Shown here in pieces: positions 57,360-60,820 of a DNA stretch of 60,820 nt. Each line of letters starts with the position of its first letter. Position 1 is the stretch's first letter. The translations under genes and the position numbers were made by a program. This DNA comes from an uncultured Helicobacteraceae bacterium (lineage in GTDB: Bacteria; Campylobacterota; Campylobacteria; Campylobacterales; Helicobacteraceae): contig CAKUOH010000014.1 in the NCBI GenBank assembly GCA_934668765.1, positions 1 through 60,820 on the forward strand, read 5' to 3'. The notes under the pieces were generated by a model that saw nothing but the letters and a program-made list of their open reading frames with translations, was not told the DNA's origin and did not search any database.

Positions 57360-58028
57360 ATGCAAAGCGAATTTTTAGAGACGATGGCACTGACATTTAA
57401 AATCGCCACGATTACCACGCTGATTTTATTGCCCATAGGCATTGCGGTGGGCTACTTTTTGGCATTTTGCAAACGCACTTACGCGCTAATCATCGAAGTT
57501 TTGGTGTGGATGCCATTAGTTTTGCCTCCATCTGTGCTTGGATTTTACTTGCTTGTCGCATTTTCGCCACAAAATTTCATCGGCAAATGGCTACTTGAAT
57601 CATTTAACCTAAAACTTGTTTTTAGCTTTGAGGGGCTTGTTTTGGCGAGTGTGATTTTTTCGATACCATTTATGACAAATCCTATCAAAGATGGCTTTGC
57701 GAATCTGCCAAAGTCTTTAAGCGAGGCGAGTTACACGCTTGGCGCATCAAAAATGCGGACGCTATTTTGCATTTTGCTACCAAATATCAAATCCCATCTC
57801 TTGCTTGGCGCAATCACAAGTTTTGTCCATACCATAGGCGAATTTGGCGTGGTGATGATGATAGGCGGCAATATCGCAGGTGAGACAAAAGTCGCAAGTA
57901 TCGCCATTTATGAGGAAGTCGATACGATAAATATGGGACTAGCGCATAAATATTCGCTTACGCTATTTTTGGTGGCGTTTGCCTTGCTTTTGGCAATATT
58001 TGCGATAAATAAAAGGCTTTCAAGATGA
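57360..58028 (+). CDS. modB: Molybdate ABC transporter permease ModB
   Basis: A polytopic protein of 222 residues from the ATG at 57360 (after AAAGGCACAAA). It has several membrane helices and the EAA-type loop (SEASYTLGASKMRTLFCILLPNIKSHLLLGAITSF) that contacts ModC, then GEFGVVMMIGGNIAGETKVASIAIYEEV, typical of ModB. The usual binding protein modA is not upstream; the restriction-modification gene is there instead. Its 3' end is duplicated at 54201-54249. It overlaps modC by four bases. Confidence 0.93.
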   Translation: MQSEFLETMALTFKIATITTLILLPIGIAVGYFLAFCKRTYALIIEVLVWMPLVLPPSVLGFYLLVAFSPQNFIGKWLLESFNLKLVFSFEGLVLASVIFSIPFMTNPIKDGFANLPKSLSEASYTLGASKMRTLFCILLPNIKSHLLLGAITSFVHTIGEFGVVMMIGGNIAGETKVASIAIYEEVDTINMGLAHKYSLTLFLVAFALLLAIFAINKRLSR

Positions 58029-58894
58029 TTGACATTGACATAAAAAAGTCCCTAAATGGCGCAAATGGAGCGATTTTGCTAGAAATTACTACACAGATTC
58101 AAAGCGGAGATTTTATTAGCATTTTTGGCAAATCTGGCGCGGGGAAAACGACACTTTTGCGTCTTATCGCAGGGCTAGAAGTGGCAGATTGTGGGCGAAT
58201 CGTGGTAGATAATGAAGTGTGGTTTGATAGCGATAAAAAAATCAATCTCCCGCCACAAAAGCGCAAAATCGGCTTTGTATTCCAAGACTACGCGCTTTTT
58301 CCGCATTTTAGCGTCTATAAAAATTTGGCATTTGGACTAAAAGATAAACGCAAATCACATAAAATCGATGAGATTTTAAACCTAATGGAGCTAGAAAATC
58401 TCTCACATCGCTATCCGCACGAATTAAGCGGCGGACAAAAACAGCGCGTAGCACTCGCCCGTGCGCTTATCTCAAATGCAAAAATTTTGCTACTTGATGA
58501 GCCACTCTCTGCGCTTGATAATGAAATGCGCGGGATTTTGCAAGATGAGATTATAAGGCTACATAGGCATTTTGGGCTAACTACGATTTTGGTTAGCCAC
58601 GATATTAGTGAGATTTTTAAACTCTCAAATCAAATCATTCACATAAAAAATGGCAAAATTATAAAACAAGGCGATATAAATAGCATTTTGGGTGCGGATT
58701 TTGTCAGTGCAAAGTTTAATTTTAGCGCGAAAATCATCGACATACGGCAAAATGGGCTGATTTTTATCATAAAAATTTTGGTCCATAATCAAATCGCCAC
58801 AATCACAATGGGGCGTGAAGCGGAGGATTTTAAAATCGGCGATGAGATTTTAGTAGCAAGCAAGGCATTTAATCCCATTGTGTTTAAGGTGTAG
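58025..58894 (+). CDS. modC: Molybdate ABC transporter ATP-binding protein ModC
   Basis: A 289-residue ATPase with Walker A FGKSGAGKTTLLRLIAGLE at about 37, Q-loop VFQDYALFPHF, signature LSGGQKQRVALARAL, Walker B LLLDEPLSALDN and switch His (VSHDISE). The C-terminal part (FSAKIIDIRQNGLIFIIKILV) is a TOBE/Mop-like molybdate-sensing domain, shorter than usual. It overlaps modB by four bases. Confidence 0.93.
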   Translation: MIDIDIKKSLNGANGAILLEITTQIQSGDFISIFGKSGAGKTTLLRLIAGLEVADCGRIVVDNEVWFDSDKKINLPPQKRKIGFVFQDYALFPHFSVYKNLAFGLKDKRKSHKIDEILNLMELENLSHRYPHELSGGQKQRVALARALISNAKILLLDEPLSALDNEMRGILQDEIIRLHRHFGLTTILVSHDISEIFKLSNQIIHIKNGKIIKQGDINSILGADFVSAKFNFSAKIIDIRQNGLIFIIKILVHNQIATITMGREAEDFKIGDEILVASKAFNPIVFKV

Positions 58895-59239
58895 ATTTTG
58901 GGGCAATTTGTTCTGGGGTAATCATTCCGCAGATTTGGCGAATCGCCTTTAAGCACACGGACGCAAAAGTCCGCTATCCTTGTGTCGATTTGCCAAAAAC
59001 TACGAAAGCACTACCGCCATTACTTCGATTGTGATTCACATTGCGAATCAGCTACGATTCGAGTGTGAATCTATAAAATTTCGCGCAAAGATTGCATTCA
59101 AAATTTTACGCTATAATTGCGCTTTTATTTTTTGGCGATTCGCAAAGATTCACATAAATTTCGCGCTTTTAGATTCGCACCTAAAAATCTTTAGTTTCGC
59201 GCCCAAAGCGATAAAATTACCACAACACAAAGGATTTTC
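58895..59239. other. Structured intergenic region and mate promoter
   Basis: 58934-58994 can fold as an outer stem TTTGGCGAATCG / CGATTTGCCAAA enclosing an inner stem CACACGGAC ... GTCC ... TTGTGT. 59031-59069 is a hairpin GATTCACA-TTGCGAATC ... GATTCGAG-TGTGAATC. 59112-59117 is a TATAAT box (ACGCTATAATTG) 123 bases before the MATE start. The structures may be an uncharacterised RNA or old repeats; no known riboswitch was recognised. Confidence 0.45.
59112..59117 (+). promoter_or_regulatory. -10 box upstream of the MATE gene
   Basis: TTTTACGCTATAATTGCGCTTTTAT, similar to the rplY and barrel promoters in this window. Confidence 0.6.
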
Positions 59240-60553
59240 TTGTCAAAGCGACTATCGATTCGCTCACTTGCGATACCCATATTTTTTGAAATGTTTTTGC
59301 GCTACTTATCGCTAATGCTAAACACCTATATGGTTTCAAAGCATTCAAGCTATCTTGTAGGCTCGATGGGTGCTGGGAATCAAGTGCTTGATTTATTTAT
59401 CACTATTTTTAGCTTTTTAAGCGTGGGTTGCAGCGTGGTTATCGCTCAAGCTATCGGTGCAAAGGATAGCAATCTAGCTTCAAAAGCAATACACCAAAGC
59501 CTTTTTTTAAACTCGCTTTTAGGGCTAATATGTGGCATAATAATTTTATGGCACGGCGAAGTTTTGCTACGCGCATTAAATGTCCCGCAAGAGCAGTTTT
59601 CTCAAGCCCACATTTATCTTAAAATGCTAGGAATCTGCCTATTTTTTGACGCACTTGGCATTGTCCTTGCATCAATCGTGCGCGTGTATAATATGGCGTA
59701 TTTTGTAACGCTAACAAGCCTTGTGATGAATATCATCTCCGTTTGTTGCAATTACTACACGCTAAATCACACGAATTGGGAACTTTGGGGCGTAGGACTT
59801 GCTACAATCATCGGGCGAATCGTAGCGATTTTGATTTTGCTTTGCGTGATAATCTTTAAGCTAAAAATCAAAATTTACTTTAAAGAATTTTTTAGATTCG
59901 AACGCGAAGTGTTATCAAAAGTCTTGCGAATCGGCTCTTTTAGCGCAGGAGAAAATCTAATATGGATTGTGCAATACACTATTGCGCTAAGCTTTGTGTA
60001 TTCGCTAGGCGCGGAAAATGCGAGTGTGCAGACGATTTATTTTCAAATCTCAATGCTGATAATGTTAACAGGACAGGCATTTTCTATTGCAAATGAAATC
60101 ATCATCGGCAAATTAGTCGGCGCACATTATTTAGAAATCGCCTACAAGCACACTTGGCGCGTCCTTTATTTTAGTATAATGGCGACTTTTATCGTAGTCA
60201 TCACATTTTTTGTAGGCAAACATTTTATAATGGATAGATTGGCACTAGATTCGGCACTCCGCACGATAATGCTCCCGCTTTTCACACTCTCAATCGTCCT
60301 TGAAATCGGGCGGACATTTAATATCGTAATGGTAAATTCGCTTCGCGCAAGTGGCGATGCGAAATTCCCATTTTTCGCTGGAGTGGTCTTTATGCTTGGT
60401 GTTTCGCTCCCTGTGGGCTACACGCTATGCTTTCACTTTGGGCTAGGAATCGTAGGGATTTGGATAGGATTTTGCGCTGATGAGTGGCTACGCGGACTTT
60501 GCAATGCGTGGCGATGGAAAAGTCGCAAATGGCAGGGCAAAGCGGTGGTGTGA
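59240..60553 (+). CDS. MATE family efflux transporter
   Basis: A 437-residue inner-membrane protein with about 12 hydrophobic helices, beginning with a TTG at 59240 after AAAGGATTTTC. Two-fold repeat features of MATE proteins are visible (FSFLSVGCSVVIAQAIGAKD near residue 55-74 and MLTGQAFSIANEIIIGKLVGA near 280). It exports cationic compounds by sodium or proton antiport; the substrate here is unknown. Codon use looks like its neighbours. Confidence 0.9.
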   Translation: MSKRLSIRSLAIPIFFEMFLRYLSLMLNTYMVSKHSSYLVGSMGAGNQVLDLFITIFSFLSVGCSVVIAQAIGAKDSNLASKAIHQSLFLNSLLGLICGIIILWHGEVLLRALNVPQEQFSQAHIYLKMLGICLFFDALGIVLASIVRVYNMAYFVTLTSLVMNIISVCCNYYTLNHTNWELWGVGLATIIGRIVAILILLCVIIFKLKIKIYFKEFFRFEREVLSKVLRIGSFSAGENLIWIVQYTIALSFVYSLGAENASVQTIYFQISMLIMLTGQAFSIANEIIIGKLVGAHYLEIAYKHTWRVLYFSIMATFIVVITFFVGKHFIMDRLALDSALRTIMLPLFTLSIVLEIGRTFNIVMVNSLRASGDAKFPFFAGVVFMLGVSLPVGYTLCFHFGLGIVGIWIGFCADEWLRGLCNAWRWKSRKWQGKAVV

Positions 60554-60729
60554 AAAGGCATTGTGCGCGATTTGGCAAATCAAGCGTGAATCTAAAATCT
60601 CTCATCATTGCGAGATTCGGCTTAAAGCCGAATCGTAGCAAAACGAAGTTTCCTTATTTCTTTAATAATACAAAAAATACAAAAAAGATTCAACAAAAAT
60701 CCACAAAATCCAAACATTTACTTTCTATT

Positions 60730-60759
60730 TAAGTTTAATTTAAGGGGGGGGGATAGAAT
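60730..60759 (+). promoter_or_regulatory. Phase-variable promoter with G9 tract next to the -10 box
   Basis: TTTAAGTTTAATTTAA, nine G (60744-60752), A, TAGAAT (60754-60759), then about 46 bases to the ATG at 60806. It repeats the architecture of 1888-1920 and 33308-33340 on the plus strand. Confidence 0.7.
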
Positions 60760-60805
60760 GTCATTTGTGTTTAAAAGCACAAATTTAAATTTTAAGGAGG
60801 CTTTT

Positions 60806-60820
60806 ATGAAAGCAGGTAAT
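60806..60820 (+). CDS. Start of an unknown gene, cut by the window end
   Basis: ATG at 60806 after AAGGAGGC, giving only MKAGN before the window ends. The product cannot be named. Its tract promoter predicts switchable expression, so a surface protein is the most likely type by analogy. Confidence 0.55.

Noticed and set aside
58934..58994. c-di-GMP riboswitch suggested by GGACGCAAAAGTCC
   Set aside because: Only the short GGACGCAAA word fits; the rest of the GEMM consensus is missing, so I list only an unclassified structure.
1..60820. CRISPR array
   Set aside because: No direct repeats with regular unique spacers were seen. The tandem arrays have adjacent 33-bp units with no spacers, and no cas gene is present.
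1..60820. Prophage or insertion sequence
   Set aside because: No transposase, integrase or phage structural gene was recognised, although nonautonomous repeats are abundant.

Overview
The window looks like a chromosomal segment of a Helicobacter (phylum Campylobacterota), probably an enterohepatic rather than a gastric species. The DNA is AT-rich. Several gene neighbourhoods match Helicobacter order: peb4-fba-efp, flgB-flgC-fliE-ftsI, rpmH-rnpA-yidD-yidC-jag-mnmE, cdsA-dxr. Promoters carry the extended TTGCTATAATT-type -10 and there are several HP_OMP-like barrels. A hisD gene argues against H. pylori, which lacks histidine synthesis. No species name is claimed.

Layout. 1-9.8 kb (minus strand): a barrel-thioredoxin fusion, ruvA, a FapA/DUF342 protein, and a surface locus (PepSY membrane protein, barrel, TonB-dependent receptor). 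9.8-18 kb: murI, rho, dxr, cdsA, mnmG, a degenerate GT8-like gene and ispG. 18-21.5 kb: flgB-flgC-fliE with a sigma-54 promoter, then a class B PBP. 21.9-25.9 kb: two paralogous barrels, a CCA-adding enzyme and a further barrel. 25.96-26.34 kb: four tRNAs. 26.7-33.3 kb (minus): prmC, an OmpA-like protein, efp, fba, peb4, a DUF2018 protein, hisD and a TRL-like lipoprotein. 33.4-44.4 kb (plus): rplY, pth, a NYN protein, a barrel, an unknown gene, rpmH-rnpA-yidD-yidC-jag-mnmE and exbB-exbD-tonB. 44.8-53.7 kb: a second TonB receptor with a di-heme peroxidase and a PepSY remnant, a YejA-like binding protein, and a broken TonB receptor between direct repeats. 53.9-57.2 kb: an accA/modB junction, a defence-gene remnant and a one-chain restriction-modification enzyme. 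57.3-60.8 kb: modB-modC, a MATE exporter and the start of another gene.

Two patterns stand out. First, eight envelope loci carry hypermutable simple repeats. Three have a G9-G10 run abutting the -10 box (barrel-thioredoxin, TRL-like lipoprotein, the gene entering at 60806). Five have a G/C run or a CT run inside the 5' coding region (two TonB receptors, three barrels). All five coding switches read OFF here, and for each the tract length that restores the frame can be computed. This is a coordinated phase-variable envelope repertoire.

Second, short dispersed repeats that fill the intergenic gaps also occur in frame inside genes. They make up much of the N-terminal linker of one barrel, part of the linker of a TonB receptor, and an insert of about 68 residues in RnpA. 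A sequence-unrelated insert of about 80 residues lies in PrmC. This resembles the translated palindromic elements of Rickettsia. The homopolymer lengths and frameshifts come from one consensus sequence, so they could be sampled states or assembly errors.
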